Part shown: piece after piece, positions 15,777-24,043 of the stretch
Layout of the letters: each line of letters starts with the position of its first letter
How positions within the stretch are numbered: the first letter of the stretch is position 1
Assembly (NCBI GenBank): GCA_031274995.1
Contig: JAISPJ010000010.1
Location: 1-34,355 of the forward strand
Length of the DNA: 34,355 nt
Origin: Azoarcus sp.
GTDB taxonomy: Bacteria > Pseudomonadota > Gammaproteobacteria > Burkholderiales > Rhodocyclaceae
Direction: 5' to 3'
Position numbers and translations under genes: made by a program
The notes under the pieces: model-generated
What the model was told of the DNA's origin: nothing
Seen by the model: the letters and a program-made list of their open reading frames with translations, nothing else
Databases searched by the model: none

Positions 15777-17176
15777 CGCGCGCGCTTGCCCATCAATACC
15801 ACATGCACGGTTTCAAGCAATACGAGCATATCGAGCACCAGTGAGTGATTCTTGACGTAATAAAGTTCGTATTGCAATTTCTGGATTGCGCCGGATACTG
15901 AATCATCATCATTTCGGTATTGCACCCTGGCCCAACCGGTCATGCCCGGCTTGACACAGTGGCGCACGCCATAAAACGGCATTTCGCGCGCCAGAGTATC
16001 CACAAAGGAAGGCCGCTCCGGGTGCGGGCCAACCAGGCTCATGTCACCCTTGAGTACATTGAACAATTGCGGCAGCCTGTCGATACGCAGTCCATGGATG
16101 ATCTGCCCGATCCTCGAAAACGTCTCCCCGGCGGCGGTATTGCCCGAGCGGCCGGCATCGGCGCCGACATCATCGACACGCATGCAGCGGAACCGGATGA
16201 TCTTGAAAACCTGGCCGCCCTGCCCCACCCGCTCCTGGCGGTAGAATATCGGCCCGTGATCTTCAAACACGATCATGAACGCGACCAGAATCATCACCGG
16301 CGAAGCCAGAACGAGCAATGGAAAAGAAATCACCAGATCAAATACGCGCTTGAAGAACAGGCGCGACAGAGGTTGCTGGAAACCTTCGCCAAAAATCAGC
16401 CAGCTCGCGCGCAGGGAATCAAGCCGCACCTGACGGCGCACCCGTTCGTGAAACGAGGGCCAATCAAGGATTCGCACACCGGCGAGCTTGCAATCGAGCA
16501 GATCACGCAACGGTAGCGCCCTGCCCCGGAGTTCTCGAATGGCCACGATGATGATGTCGATGTTCAGCCTCTTGACCACATCGGTCAGGTTGCTGCCGGA
16601 AAGGATCTTCTCGGCTTCGACGGCCTGTTCTTCGATGATCTGTTCACCGTCGTCGCCAATGGGGAAAAAACCCTGCACACCCACCTTTCCCTGCTCAGGA
16701 CGCAGCAGGATGCGCTCGGCTTCCAACGCTTCCTTTCCCGTGCCGACAATCAGTATCCTGGGAGCAAAAAGCGAAGATGCCTGGCTGCGGTTAATCAGCA
16801 TCCGCACCAGCAGCACGACCAATACCAGCACAAACACCTGGAGACGCATCGCCAACGAAGCAAAACCCTGCCAAGGCAGAAGCAACATCATGCCGAAAGC
16901 CACCGGCAGGCAAAACAACGCGGACAGCACGAACCGGGCGAATGCGGCGCGCGGGCTGTCTTCATCAACCGGCTGGTACAGACCGAAAGCAAAATTGGTA
17001 ATAATCATCACTGCCGCAAAACCAAGCGCCGACGGAAGAAGACCCTTTAACTCGGCCCCGTGGTTATCCGCCCAGATCACGGCGGAAGCAATGACGGCCA
17101 CTACGAGCAACAGCAAATCAAGACCGATCCGCTGTAATACGTGCAGCGAAAAATACTGGCTAAATGTTTTTAGCAT
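15773..17176 (-). CDS. PEP-CTERM-associated sugar transferase (EpsB-type priming glycosyltransferase)
   Basis: A polyprenyl-phosphate hexose-1-phosphate transferase of 467 residues that would start exopolysaccharide repeat-unit synthesis at the inner membrane. It has four or five N-terminal membrane helices, a nucleotide-binding-like central domain, and a C-terminal bacterial sugar transferase domain with a lead membrane helix (KRVFDLVISFPLLVLASPVMIL), FYRQERVGQGGQVFKIIRF, the DRLPQLFNVLKGDMSLVGPHPERP catalytic region and KPGMTGWARVQY. The layout matches the family often found beside exosortase genes. It heads the operon with prsK and prsR. The ATG at 17176 has only a weak ribosome site. Other EPS genes and the exosortase are not in the window. 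Confidence 0.92.
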   Translation of the reverse strand: MLKTFSQYFSLHVLQRIGLDLLLLVVAVIASAVIWADNHGAELKGLLPSALGFAAVMIITNFAFGLYQPVDEDSPRAAFARFVLSALFCLPVAFGMMLLLPWQGFASLAMRLQVFVLVLVVLLVRMLINRSQASSLFAPRILIVGTGKEALEAERILLRPEQGKVGVQGFFPIGDDGEQIIEEQAVEAEKILSGSNLTDVVKRLNIDIIIVAIRELRGRALPLRDLLDCKLAGVRILDWPSFHERVRRQVRLDSLRASWLIFGEGFQQPLSRLFFKRVFDLVISFPLLVLASPVMILVAFMIVFEDHGPIFYRQERVGQGGQVFKIIRFRCMRVDDVGADAGRSGNTAAGETFSRIGQIIHGLRIDRLPQLFNVLKGDMSLVGPHPERPSFVDTLAREMPFYGVRHCVKPGMTGWARVQYRNDDDSVSGAIQKLQYELYYVKNHSLVLDMLVLLETVHVVLMGKRAR

Positions 17177-17321
17177 AGATTTTCCACAAACCGGGGCAAT
17201 CTTGAAAAAAACAACATGCCATAACAGGAAAACTGTCTATTCATGGCAAATGAATCTACTCTTTATTGGATAATACTTCTACTTCTTTTTACATCCGTTT
17301 ATTTTGGAAATCACATATCTG

Positions 17322-17351
17322 ACTCCTTCCCCCGCTTACGGGGGAAGGAGT
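17322..17351. repeat. perfect hairpin, REP-like or rlmB terminator
   Basis: Stem ACTCCTTCCCCCG (17322-17334), loop CTTA, CGGGGGAAGGAGT (17339-17351). It lies between rlmB and the sugar-transferase gene, but neither strand has a following T-run, so a dispersed repeat is as likely as a terminator. The rest of 17177-17414 shows no gene. Confidence 0.6.
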
Positions 17352-17414
17352 TAAACCGTCTCTGCGCAGGAGGAAGCAGAAAATCATGGGAAGCAAACAA
17401 GTATGTAGTTCTCT

Positions 17415-18173
17415 TTATTTTACATAAATATTGCGTTGACGAAAAGTCTCAAATAAACAAATACCGCTTGCCACTGAAACATTGAGGCTTTCTACGCTTC
17501 CGCGCATCGGAATGCGGGCCAGCTCGTCACATGTCGCCCGCGTCAGCCGACGCAAACCATCGCCCTCGGCGCCAAGCGCCCAGGCAATCGGCCTTTTCTG
17601 GTCGATCTCGAACAGGCTGTTTTCAGCCTCCCCTGCCGCGCCCACAATCCAGATACCGGCCTTTTTCATTTGTTCCATCGCCCGCGCGAGATTCGTCACA
17701 GTAATGTAAGGAATAGCATCGGCCGCGCCGCTGGCCACCTTGATTGCCGTGGCGTTGAGGCTGGCCGCGCGATCCTTTGGCGCAATCACGGCATGTGCGC
17801 CAGCCGCGTCCGCGACACGCAGGCAGGCACCGAGGTTGTGCGGGTCCTGCACGCCATCGAGCACCAGCAAAAGAGCCGGTTCGGGGAGCGATGAGAGCGA
17901 TTCCAGCACGTCGTCAAGGACGATGATGCGCTGGCGGGCATCGACACGGGCGAGCACTCCCTGATGACGGCGGGTACCCACCATGGCGTCAAGGCGCTCA
18001 TTATCGACGTGGGTCATTTTCACACCGAGTTGTTCGGCAAGCCCATGCACTTCACGCGCACGCACATCGTGGCGCTGGCCGGAAACATAAAGCTCGAATA
18101 CAGACTCAGGATCACGCCGCAACCGCCCCGACACGGCGTGAAAGCCATAGATCAGACGACCCGTTTCAGCCAC
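17415..18173 (-). CDS. rlmB: 23S rRNA (guanosine-2'-O-)-methyltransferase RlmB
   Basis: A SPOUT-class methyltransferase (252 residues) that methylates the 2'-O of G2251 in the 23S rRNA P-loop using S-adenosylmethionine. It has the TrmH-type substrate-binding N-domain and then [32 protein letters not shown] and [18 protein letters not shown], which are the three SPOUT motifs. Its start overlaps the rnr stop by 8 bases; rnr-rlmB pairing is conserved in proteobacteria and implies co-transcription. Confidence 0.97.
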   Translation of the reverse strand: MAETGRLIYGFHAVSGRLRRDPESVFELYVSGQRHDVRAREVHGLAEQLGVKMTHVDNERLDAMVGTRRHQGVLARVDARQRIIVLDDVLESLSSLPEPALLLVLDGVQDPHNLGACLRVADAAGAHAVIAPKDRAASLNATAIKVASGAADAIPYITVTNLARAMEQMKKAGIWIVGAAGEAENSLFEIDQKRPIAWALGAEGDGLRRLTRATCDELARIPMRGSVESLNVSVASGICLFETFRQRNIYVK

Positions 18174-20448
18174 GGCGTTTCCCCCCGATCTTTTTCCCGC
18201 TTTCGTTTTTTTTGTGTCTTTTGCCTTCCCCTCCTGCCGGAGCCCGGCCCCGCCCGCGCTCAGTCTTGCCCTTGCGCTCAGAGGGCCGCGCCTCGCTACC
18301 CAGCAGGCGAAAATCTATCTTGCTGGTTTCCAGGTCGGCGCGGATCAACTGCACCTGCACACGGTCGGAGAGACGATAGCGCACACGGGTACGCTCGCCC
18401 ATCAATTCATGACGGGCCTCGTCAAAGTGAAAATAATCGTTGCCAAGATCGGAGACATGCACCAGCCCTTCGACAAAAACATCGTCGAGCGCCACGAACA
18501 GGCCGAAAGGCACAACAGCCGACACGCTGCCGGAAAACGTCTCGCCGATACGATCCCGCATGTAATAGCACTTGAGCCAGTCCTCCACATCGCGCGTCGC
18601 TTCATCGGCACGGCGCTCGGTCAAGGAACAGGCCAGGCCGATTTCTTCCCAATCGCCGGGACAATACCGCTTGCCCGCCAACGCTGCCTTGATGGCGCGA
18701 TGTACCAGCAAATCGGGATAACGCCGGATCGGCGAAGTGAAATGGGTGTAAGAGTCATACGCCAGGCCGAAATGGCCCACGTTGTCCGGGCTATAGATGG
18801 CCTGACGTAACGAACGCAGCATGACCGTTTGTAACAACTGCGCATCCGGGCGTAAGCGCGTTTTTTCGAGCAACGCCGCGTAATCCCCGGCCACCGGCTC
18901 ATCGGCCCCGCCCAACGCCAACCCGAACTCGGCGAGAAACGCGCGCAGTTTTACGAGGTTCTTCGGCAATGGCCCTTCATGGACGCGGTACAGGGTCGGA
19001 TGCCCGTTGCCACGCAAAAAATCCGAGGCACACACATTGGCCGCAAGCATGCACTCTTCGATCAGCCGATACGCGTCGTTGCGCACTTCGGGCACGATAC
19101 GCGCGATTTTGCCCGCCTCGTCAAACTCCATGCGCGTTTCCGTGGTCTCGAAGTCGATGGCCCCGCGCCGGGCACGAGCCTTCAGCAACGCACGGAACAG
19201 CCGGTCGAGTTCCTGGAGATGCGGGAGCAGATGGGCAAGCGAGGAAACAGCGTCGGCATCCTTCTCATAGAGCGCCGCCGCGACCAGGTTGTAAGTCAAA
19301 CGCGCGTGGGAAAACATCACCGCCGGATAAAAACGGTATGCCGTAATCTCCCCGCGCGCGCCCACGCTCATATCGGCCACCATGCACAGGCGTTCCACCT
19401 GCGGATTGAGCGAACACAACCCATTGGAGAGTTTTTCCGGCAGCATGGGAATGACGCGGCGGGGGAAGTAGACCGAGTTGCCCCGCGCACGGGCATCGTT
19501 GTCCAGCGCATTCCCCGATTCCACATAGTGAGAAACATCGGCAATTGCCACCACCAGACGCCAGCCCTTTCCATCGCGCTCACAAAAAACGGCATCGTCG
19601 AAATCACGCGCCGTCTCACTGTCGATCGTCACCAAGGGCAAACCGGTAATGTCTTCGCGCCCGGCACGGTCTTTCCTGCGTACCGCATCCGGCAACTTGC
19701 GCGTACACGCGCGGGCTTCAGGTGAGAACTCGAATGGCAGCTCATGCTTGCGCAGGGCGATTTCGATCTCCATGCCCGGATCGGCATAGTTCCCCAGCAC
19801 CTCCACGATGCGTCCCACAGGCCGGGCCGCACGCGAAGGCTGCCCGATCAGTTCCACCGTCACCACCTGCCCCGGCGCGGCCCGCTTGCCACCGGGCGCA
19901 ACAAGGATGTCCTGTGCCAGGCGCTTGTCTTCCGGCGCGACCACCCGGATGCCGTGCTCATCGAACACGCGCCCGACGATGTGCGCGTTGGCGCGTTCCA
20001 GCACTTTCACGATCTTGCCTTCGGGCCGCCCCCGCCGATCCATCCCGGCCAGACGCACGATCACGCGGTCGCCGTGGAGCACCTCGCGCATGGCCTTTGG
20101 CCCGAGAAAAATATCCTCGCCCTTGTCATCGCGCAGCAAAAAACCAAAACCGTCAGGATGTCCCTGTACCCGACCCCGGATCAAATCCGCCTTGTCCGGC
20201 AGCAACCAGGCATCGCGCCGATTGAGGATCACCTGACCCTCGCGCAACATCGCATGCAGGCGGCGTTCGAAAAATTCACGCTCCTCGGCCTGAATATCGA
20301 GCGCCCGCGCCAGCGCGTCCAGTCCCATCGGCGCACCCTCGCGCTCCAGGATTTGCACGATGTACTCGCGGCTGGGCAGCGGCGAACCGTAGTTTTGCTT
20401 TTCACGCTCGAAAAAAGGATCAGCCGAGCGAACCTTGCTCAATTCCAT
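18166..20448 (-). CDS. rnr: ribonuclease R
   Basis: A 3'-5' exoribonuclease (RNase II family) that degrades structured RNA. At about 760 residues it holds an N-terminal helix-turn-helix-like and cold-shock region ([36 protein letters not shown]), the RNB catalytic domain with the metal-binding aspartates in [15 protein letters not shown], the RNB signature [16 protein letters not shown], and a C-terminal S1 domain ([24 protein letters not shown] in part) followed by a basic, Lys/Arg/Gly-rich tail typical of RNase R. The ATG at 20448 (MELSKVRS) has AGGA about 10 bases upstream and is preferred; an upstream ATG at 20475 would overlap the tRNA promoter. Confidence 0.96.
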   Translation of the reverse strand: MELSKVRSADPFFEREKQNYGSPLPSREYIVQILEREGAPMGLDALARALDIQAEEREFFERRLHAMLREGQVILNRRDAWLLPDKADLIRGRVQGHPDGFGFLLRDDKGEDIFLGPKAMREVLHGDRVIVRLAGMDRRGRPEGKIVKVLERANAHIVGRVFDEHGIRVVAPEDKRLAQDILVAPGGKRAAPGQVVTVELIGQPSRAARPVGRIVEVLGNYADPGMEIEIALRKHELPFEFSPEARACTRKLPDAVRRKDRAGREDITGLPLVTIDSETARDFDDAVFCERDGKGWRLVVAIADVSHYVESGNALDNDARARGNSVYFPRRVIPMLPEKLSNGLCSLNPQVERLCMVADMSVGARGEITAYRFYPAVMFSHARLTYNLVAAALYEKDADAVSSLAHLLPHLQELDRLFRALLKARARRGAIDFETTETRMEFDEAGKIARIVPEVRNDAYRLIEECMLAANVCASDFLRGNGHPTLYRVHEGPLPKNLVKLRAFLAEFGLALGGADEPVAGDYAALLEKTRLRPDAQLLQTVMLRSLRQAIYSPDNVGHFGLAYDSYTHFTSPIRRYPDLLVHRAIKAALAGKRYCPGDWEEIGLACSLTERRADEATRDVEDWLKCYYMRDRIGETFSGSVSAVVPFGLFVALDDVFVEGLVHVSDLGNDYFHFDEARHELMGERTRVRYRLSDRVQVQLIRADLETSKIDFRLLGSEARPSERKGKTERGRGRAPAGGEGKRHKKNESGKKIGGKRRG

Positions 20449-20474
20449 GCGGGTTTTTCCTGTTTTCCCAATCA

Positions 20475-20502
20475 TTGACTTTTTTCTTTTTGTCCGTATA
20501 AT
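20475..20502 (+). promoter_or_regulatory. sigma-70 promoter of the tRNA-Leu gene
   Basis: TTGACT (20475-20480), 16-base T-rich spacer, consensus TATAAT (20497-20502). The start would be near 20509, just before the mature tRNA at 20514. Confidence 0.85.
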
Positions 20503-20513
20503 CCGCGCCTCTT

Positions 20514-20598
20514 GCCCAGATGGCGGAATTGGTAGACGCGCTAGTTTCAGGTACTAGTGCCGCGAGGCGTGGAGGTTCGAGTCCTCTTCTGGGCACCA
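20514..20598 (+). tRNA. tRNA-Leu (anticodon CAG)
   Basis: An 85-base class II tRNA. The acceptor stem GCCCAGA pairs with TCTGGGC at 20588-20594. The D-arm contains GGAATTGGTAGACGC. The anticodon stem CTAGT/ACTAG closes the loop TTCAGGT with CAG. A long variable arm (GCCGCGAGGC) and T-arm GGAGG-TTCGAGT-CCTC follow, and CCA is encoded at the 3' end. The long variable arm and A at the discriminator position fit leucine. Confidence 0.97.
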
Positions 20599-20749
20599 GG
20601 GCATTGTACCCATCAGATACCTTCGGCATCAAGTGCCTTTGTTATCAACAGCTTACAGCGCACAGCCGTTTTTTCATCGCCACCACCGCAAAAGCGTGGG
20701 CAACACGGGTACTGGAGCGGTTTTGGTTTAGAATGGATGCATTTCCGGG

Positions 20750-20767
20750 TTCCCGCGAAGGCGGGAA
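20750..20767. repeat. dRS3-like dispersed palindrome, second copy
   Basis: TTCCCGC (20750-20756), GAAG, GCGGGAA (20761-20767). It is the same family as the copy at 137-156 and lies in the non-coding stretch between the tRNA and the phospholipase-like gene. The rest of 20599-20847 shows no gene. Confidence 0.65.
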
Positions 20768-20847
20768 TCGGAAAAGTTCTCTCCGCTCCGTTTCATGCTG
20801 TACGGGATCAAACAAAAATCGCTCTCGCTCTAATGATGGAGGCAATC

Positions 20848-21840
20848 ATGGCAGGGATATTCACACATCTCGCGGTAGTGCGCGACATCTACGCCGATTA
20901 TGACCGGCTGTCCGCCATACCGGGGCTGACTCCCGAAATCAAATTTGCGCTCCAGATGTATGCAAACTTTGTCGACCTTGGCGCCGTCAGTCCTGATACT
21001 CCCTATTTTTATTTGGCAAGCTTCGATACAGAAGCCAATGGCTGGAGCAATGTGATGCATTATTGGCGAACCGGCGACTTCGTCCGGGAAGCAATCACGC
21101 GGTTGAGAAACGAGGATTACACCAATAAGGATACTCAAGTTGCTATTGCCTGGCTTTTTGGGTACACGGCACATCTTGTTACGGATTTGACGATTCATCC
21201 TATTGTTAAACTCAGAGTTGGAGAGTATGCGGAAAACAAAAATGAACATCGTTTCTGTGAATTGCAACAGGATGCTTATATGTTTTTCAAAACTCTCGGA
21301 ATGGATGCGGCATCATCTGATTACCTCAAAGGCGCGGGTCTGAAATCATGTACCAATGGACCCAAAGATAGCAAATTGCACCGCAAAATTTCAAAACTTT
21401 GGAAGCATTGTGCTTTAGCCGTGAAACCCACTCCTGATGATGTTGATTATACCTTTGGCTATATTCCAACTAAACCGCCTCGACCGGGAACCTGGTTTAG
21501 ATGGTTCTGTGAAATGATTGATAAAGGCGCTGAAGAGGGATGCCGGATTCCGATATTATCTCACCTTTTATTGAAGTATGGCCTTTCACTCCCCAAGGAT
21601 CATAATGCTGTAGACATGTCTTATGTCTCTGGCCTGACTACTCCCTTTGGCGAAAAAGCTGATTTCCCCGTAATCTTTGAAATGGCTGTCAACAACACGG
21701 CAACATATTGGGGTAAACTTGCGGCTGCATTGCATAAGGAATCGCCACAGCCATTCTCTTTACCTAACGGCAACCTGGATACCGGGAAAGTAGCCCAAAC
21801 CGATACGTTCATTTTCTGGGATAAAACTAACGTAGTTTGA
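20848..21840 (+). CDS. zinc-dependent phospholipase C family protein
   Basis: A 330-residue protein resembling the Zn_dep_PLPC family. Putative metal ligands are His7 (IFTHLAV), Asp50 (VSPDTPY), His71 (VMHYW) and the triad His109, Asp113, His117 in TAHLVTDLTIHP. There is no signal peptide, so unlike secreted clostridial alpha-toxin-type enzymes it probably stays in the cytoplasm, and the family assignment does not prove phospholipase activity. The start is the ATG at 20848, with GGAGG about 5 bases upstream. A lipoprotein gene follows after 27 bases and is probably in the same operon. The base composition is visibly more AT-rich than neighbouring genes, which suggests acquisition by transfer. 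Confidence 0.78.
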   Translation: MAGIFTHLAVVRDIYADYDRLSAIPGLTPEIKFALQMYANFVDLGAVSPDTPYFYLASFDTEANGWSNVMHYWRTGDFVREAITRLRNEDYTNKDTQVAIAWLFGYTAHLVTDLTIHPIVKLRVGEYAENKNEHRFCELQQDAYMFFKTLGMDAASSDYLKGAGLKSCTNGPKDSKLHRKISKLWKHCALAVKPTPDDVDYTFGYIPTKPPRPGTWFRWFCEMIDKGAEEGCRIPILSHLLLKYGLSLPKDHNAVDMSYVSGLTTPFGEKADFPVIFEMAVNNTATYWGKLAAALHKESPQPFSLPNGNLDTGKVAQTDTFIFWDKTNVV

Positions 21841-21867
21841 CACTTTCAAGCCGGAGGAGGTTTGGCA

Positions 21868-22335
21868 ATGGACATGAAATCAACTCATTTCCGCAGATTT
21901 ATTTTGCTGGTCGTGATTTTCTCTTCCATCTCGCTGCTAACAGGATGCTGTAGAAACCAATCATGCCAAACTTTATGGTCGCAGGAAACTGGAATTGCAT
22001 CATCCACGACGCAAGAATCAATTGGCTCTGCTTATGCAAAGCAGGCAAAAGAACTTGCGCCTGCAACTGGAAAATTATCCGTTGCAATACAAGCCGTTGT
22101 TGAATATCCACCATTATCGGAAGGATTGAGCGATGAGCAAATATTGCAATATATCTACACTGAAAAACCAGAACTCGGGAAAATTTTTTCGCCCAGAAAG
22201 GTAAGTTTTTCGCGTATGGACAAGTACGTAGAAGTCACTGTCTACGCAGACGATAAAACAACTGTACTGGTTGTTGACAACTCTCGCACGCCTGAAATTG
22301 ATTATATATATAGCCTATCTGTTTCCCATGATTGA
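21868..22335 (+). CDS. hypothetical lipoprotein
   Basis: A 155-residue predicted lipoprotein: signal RRFILLVVIFSSISLLTGC with the modified cysteine at 27, directly followed by a second Cys. The mature part has no domain I recognise; it contains a Gln/Ala-rich stretch (GIASSTTQESIGSAYAKQAK) and a beta-rich C-terminal half. GGAGGAGG lies 7-8 bases before the ATG. It is coupled by position to the phospholipase-like gene and shares its AT-rich composition. Its last 21 bases overlap the 3' end of the convergent gene. Confidence 0.8.
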   Translation: MDMKSTHFRRFILLVVIFSSISLLTGCCRNQSCQTLWSQETGIASSTTQESIGSAYAKQAKELAPATGKLSVAIQAVVEYPPLSEGLSDEQILQYIYTEKPELGKIFSPRKVSFSRMDKYVEVTVYADDKTTVLVVDNSRTPEIDYIYSLSVSHD

Positions 22336-22803
22336 TTGGGGAGAATTGCGCGGGTTCGTGTTTACGAGCCGAATCTCTCCGCTGGCAACGCGATGGGCGA
22401 AAGGCCGGGTTGAGTCGATGCCTTCCTCGTAGCGCAGTTCATCAAAACCGGTGTAGCCGCCTTTTGCCACGAGCGAGCGAACGGCACGGAGAAAGGTCTG
22501 GCGAGCCTCGCCGTCGCCGCCGGAGGCGAGTCGTTTCATATTGAGGTCGATGCGGCAAAAACCACCATCGAATTCCGTGACCTGGATTTCCCAGGTAGGG
22601 GCGAAGGGATCATAAATGGCGTAAGCGATGAGACTGCCGGCAAGGTACTCCGGTTTGAGATAGCCAAGTCGTTGCGCCATCCATACGCCGCCCACGGTTC
22701 CCGCCGCAGGGCCGGAAGATTCTTTGACGGTATTGCCAAACCCGCTGCATGCGGCAAGCGCAAAGGGAAACAAGAGCATACTGAACCGAACGATGTGCCT
22801 CAT
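22315..22803 (-). CDS. hypothetical lipoprotein
   Basis: A 162-residue predicted lipoprotein with the lipobox LAAC (Cys19). A glycine-rich stretch (GPAAGTVGGVWMAQRLGYL) precedes a hydrophobic segment (AGSLIAYAIYDPF), and the C-terminal half is mixed alpha/beta. No family is recognised. GAGAGG lies about 8 bases upstream of the ATG. It lies 21 bases downstream of flgL on the same strand and may be read from the flgKL promoter, but it has no visible flagellar signature. Confidence 0.75.
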   Translation of the reverse strand: MRHIVRFSMLLFPFALAACSGFGNTVKESSGPAAGTVGGVWMAQRLGYLKPEYLAGSLIAYAIYDPFAPTWEIQVTEFDGGFCRIDLNMKRLASGGDGEARQTFLRAVRSLVAKGGYTGFDELRYEEGIDSTRPFAHRVASGEIRLVNTNPRNSPQSIMGNR

Positions 22804-22824
22804 GGCTTCACCCTCTCCGATTTT

Positions 22825-24018
22825 TTATCGCAGGAAGTTGAAGAGCGATAGTCCGCTGACCCGCATGAACGACATTTGCGAGGCTTCGAGATTGGTTTGC
22901 TGCCGGGTAAGCCGCGTAATGGCTTCGGCATAGTCGCAACCTTCCAGGCGGTTGAGCGTGTCGGCGTACTGGATGTCCATGTCGGTATTGAGGCTGTTCA
23001 ACTGTTCGAGTTCGACCAGCTGGGAGCCGATCTGGGCACGTACCCTCAGTGTGGCGTCGAGCGCATGGTCGATATTTTGGAGGGCAAATTTGACTCCGCT
23101 GATGACCCCGCTCGACCCCGGATTTTCCAGGGTGTCGATGAAGATGGCGAGATTGTCGAAGATGTTCCTGGAAGCGATGAAAATTTCGGTCGATTCGCCC
23201 GGATTGGTGAGGGCGCTGGCGTCCAGGTCGATGCCGTTGAAAGTGAAGGCGGGGCCGGTACCAATGACAAAAGGATCGAGCTGCACTTTACCGCCGCCGG
23301 GGATGTACTCGTAAACATCATAACCCGTACCGTTGTAAGACACTTCATAACGTCGCCCGGTATCGGTCGCTGCCGGAGGGCTTGGATTGAAACTGACGGT
23401 GACAGTTGCCCCGGCGCTGTTGCCACTCCCCGGGAAAATGTTGATCGCCCCATCCATTGGCCGCGTATTGTCGAAAATGTCGGAGCCCGGCAGGCTCACC
23501 GGCATGAAGCGCGAGGAGGAAACCTGGATGGTGCGTGTACCCTGATCCCCTTCGTAATGAACGTTTCCGTAAGCCCCCTGAAACGGCTGGACATCCGCCC
23601 GGTAGCCGGAGAACAGGAAGTTGCCGGAAACATCCTTTGTGTTGGCCAGCGCAAGCATCGCGTCGAACTGGCCACGCATGTCGATAGCGAAGAAGTCGAG
23701 TTCCCTTTGGGTGAGGATGCCATCGCCCGCGTTTACCGCGTTCTGGCGTATGTATTGCAGGATGTCACCCACGCCCATGAGCTTGTTTTCCACCAGTTTG
23801 AGATTGTCGGTGGAAGTATCCAGATTCAGCTTGTATTGCGCATTGATGGTGCGCGACTTGGTCACGTCCAGCGCACGCGAGGCCGCAACAGGGTCGTCCG
23901 CCGGAGTGAGCACCCGGCGGCCTGTGGCGACTTCCTGCTGGGCATGCAGAAGATTCGCCCACAATTGCTGGATCGTACCAACTCCCTTGTCGTAGATCAT
24001 GTTGGTGCTGACGCGCAT
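22825..24018 (-). CDS. flgL: flagellar hook-associated protein 3 (hook-filament junction)
   Basis: FlgL (397 residues) forms, with FlgK, the junction between hook and filament and is exported by the flagellar type III system, so it lacks a signal peptide. The N-terminal coiled coil opens MRVSTNMIYDKGVGTIQQLWANLLHAQQ with the family motif VATGRRVLTPADDPVAASRAL, and the C-terminal coiled coil reads LEQLNSLNTDMDIQYADTLNRLEGCDYAEAITRLTRQQTNLEASQ in essence. The ATG at 24018 has AAGGAG seven bases upstream. It follows flgK by 25 bases. Confidence 0.95.
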   Translation of the reverse strand: MRVSTNMIYDKGVGTIQQLWANLLHAQQEVATGRRVLTPADDPVAASRALDVTKSRTINAQYKLNLDTSTDNLKLVENKLMGVGDILQYIRQNAVNAGDGILTQRELDFFAIDMRGQFDAMLALANTKDVSGNFLFSGYRADVQPFQGAYGNVHYEGDQGTRTIQVSSSRFMPVSLPGSDIFDNTRPMDGAINIFPGSGNSAGATVTVSFNPSPPAATDTGRRYEVSYNGTGYDVYEYIPGGGKVQLDPFVIGTGPAFTFNGIDLDASALTNPGESTEIFIASRNIFDNLAIFIDTLENPGSSGVISGVKFALQNIDHALDATLRVRAQIGSQLVELEQLNSLNTDMDIQYADTLNRLEGCDYAEAITRLTRQQTNLEASQMSFMRVSGLSLFNFLR

Positions 24019-24043
24019 GATCGTCTCCTTTTCCTGACTTGAC

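Noticed and set aside
17177-17230. Possible sigma-54 element before the sugar-transferase gene (TGGCATGTTG then T-run, minus strand)
   Set aside because: The essential GC at -12 is replaced by TT.
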